From positions 1-11,117 of the forward strand of contig JAGACE010000147.1 in the NCBI GenBank assembly GCA_017614275.1: 11,117 nucleotides of DNA, written 5' to 3'. Each line of letters begins with the position of its first letter. The stretch's first letter is position 1. The stretch comes from Clostridia bacterium. Lineage in GTDB: Bacteria; Bacillota; Clostridia; Oscillospirales; Acutalibacteraceae. Positions 10,750-11,117 of the stretch are shown here, piece by piece. The position numbers were made by a program, and so were the translations under genes. The notes under the pieces are model-generated. The model saw nothing but the letters and a program-made list of their open reading frames with translations, was not told the origin of the DNA and did no database searches.

Positions 10750-11117
10750 TTATTTCAGGAAGCCGTTGACGATCTGTTCTTCGGCTTCTTTTTCCGTTAG
10801 ACCCAGGGTCATCAGCTTGATGAGCTGTTCGCCTGCGATCTTGCCGATGGCAGCTTCGTGGATCAGGCTGGCATCAACGTTGTTGGCGGTGAGCTGCGGG
10901 CTTGCGAGGACGCTTGCGTGGTCCATGATGATCGCGTCGCATTCGGTATGCCCCGCGCACTCGGCGTTGCCGTTTAAAAGGGAAGTAAAGTGCTGTCGGG
11001 ACGTATCTTTGGCAACGGATCGGCTGATGATGTTGCAGCTACAGTGCTTTCCGTTCAGATCGGCGGTAAATTCGGTGCTGGCAGTCTGGTCTCCGGTAGT
11101 CATGATCTTTTCGTGTA
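10750..11117 (-). CDS. SufB/SufD-family iron-sulfur cluster assembly protein, C-terminal part
   Basis: The last 122 codons are in the window. The frame stays open to the right edge, reading ...HEKIMTTGDQ before the first internal Met, so the ATG at 11103 is not the true start. Family motifs are SRSVAKDTSRQHF, GHTECDAIIMD, and the highly conserved HEAAIGKIAGEQLIKLMTLGLTEKEAEEQIVNGFLK end (split here for reading: HEAAIGKIAGEQ, then LIKLMTLGLTE, then EAEEQIVNGFLK). SufB/SufD proteins form the beta-helix scaffold that works with the ATPase SufC to build Fe-S clusters. Which of the two this is cannot be told from the fragment; Clostridia often carry a short SufBD form beside sufC. The upstream partner, probably sufC, should lie just beyond the window. 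Confidence 0.92.
   Translation of the reverse strand, partial: HEKIMTTGDQTASTEFTADLNGKHCSCNIISRSVAKDTSRQHFTSLLNGNAECAGHTECDAIIMDHASVLASPQLTANNVDASLIHEAAIGKIAGEQLIKLMTLGLTEKEAEEQIVNGFLK

Overview
The window looks like ordinary chromosome from a GC-rich member of the Bacillota, most likely class Clostridia. The evidence is strong AAGGAGG ribosome binding sites, sharp TTGAAA-17-TATAAT promoters in AT-rich gaps between GC-rich genes, a PPi-type phosphofructokinase, a SufB/SufD-type protein of the clostridial kind, and a rpiB-upp gene pair. No phage, transposon, CRISPR array, rRNA or tRNA is visible. Lineage is inferred from gene families only.

Layout. 1-107 (-) is the first 35 codons of a sodium:neurotransmitter-symporter-type transporter. 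213-1682 (-) is an unusual fusion of an XRE-type DNA-binding domain to an alanine-aminotransferase-like PLP enzyme. Its promoter is covered by copies of an AT-rich octamer, which suggests autoregulation. 1817-4081 (-) holds upp, rpiB, tsaB and tsaE, with tsaE-tsaB-rpiB packed as an operon and upp also having its own promoter inside the end of rpiB. A SEDS-family (RodA/FtsW) glycan polymerase with a long lysine-rich tail runs the other way (4211-5650). Its promoter is interleaved with that of tsaE, so the -35 boxes cross.

5684-6736 (-) encodes an unrecognised protein with an apparent internal duplication. 6824-7258 (-) encodes a small anchored protein with a Thr/Ala linker and a cell-wall-binding-like repeat domain. 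7386-7961 (-) encodes a PIN/NYN-fold nuclease-like protein whose only sensible start is a CTG codon. A small unrecognised protein (8166-8477, +) diverges from it. pfp (8524-9750, -) and 5-formyltetrahydrofolate cyclo-ligase (10125-10664, +) diverge from a 374-base gap that holds two promoters and two structured leaders. 10750-11117 (-) is the C-terminal part of a SufB/SufD-family iron-sulfur assembly protein.

Functionally this is housekeeping: tRNA t6A modification (tsaE, tsaB), pentose phosphate and pyrimidine salvage (rpiB, upp), glycolysis (pfp), one-carbon metabolism, Fe-S assembly and cell-wall elongation or division. Six rho-independent terminator hairpins separate the units, two of them shared by convergent genes. 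The items most worth following up are the XRE-aminotransferase fusion with its operator cluster, the CTG-started PIN protein, the interleaved tsaE/SEDS promoters, and the leaders of pfp and the cyclo-ligase gene.
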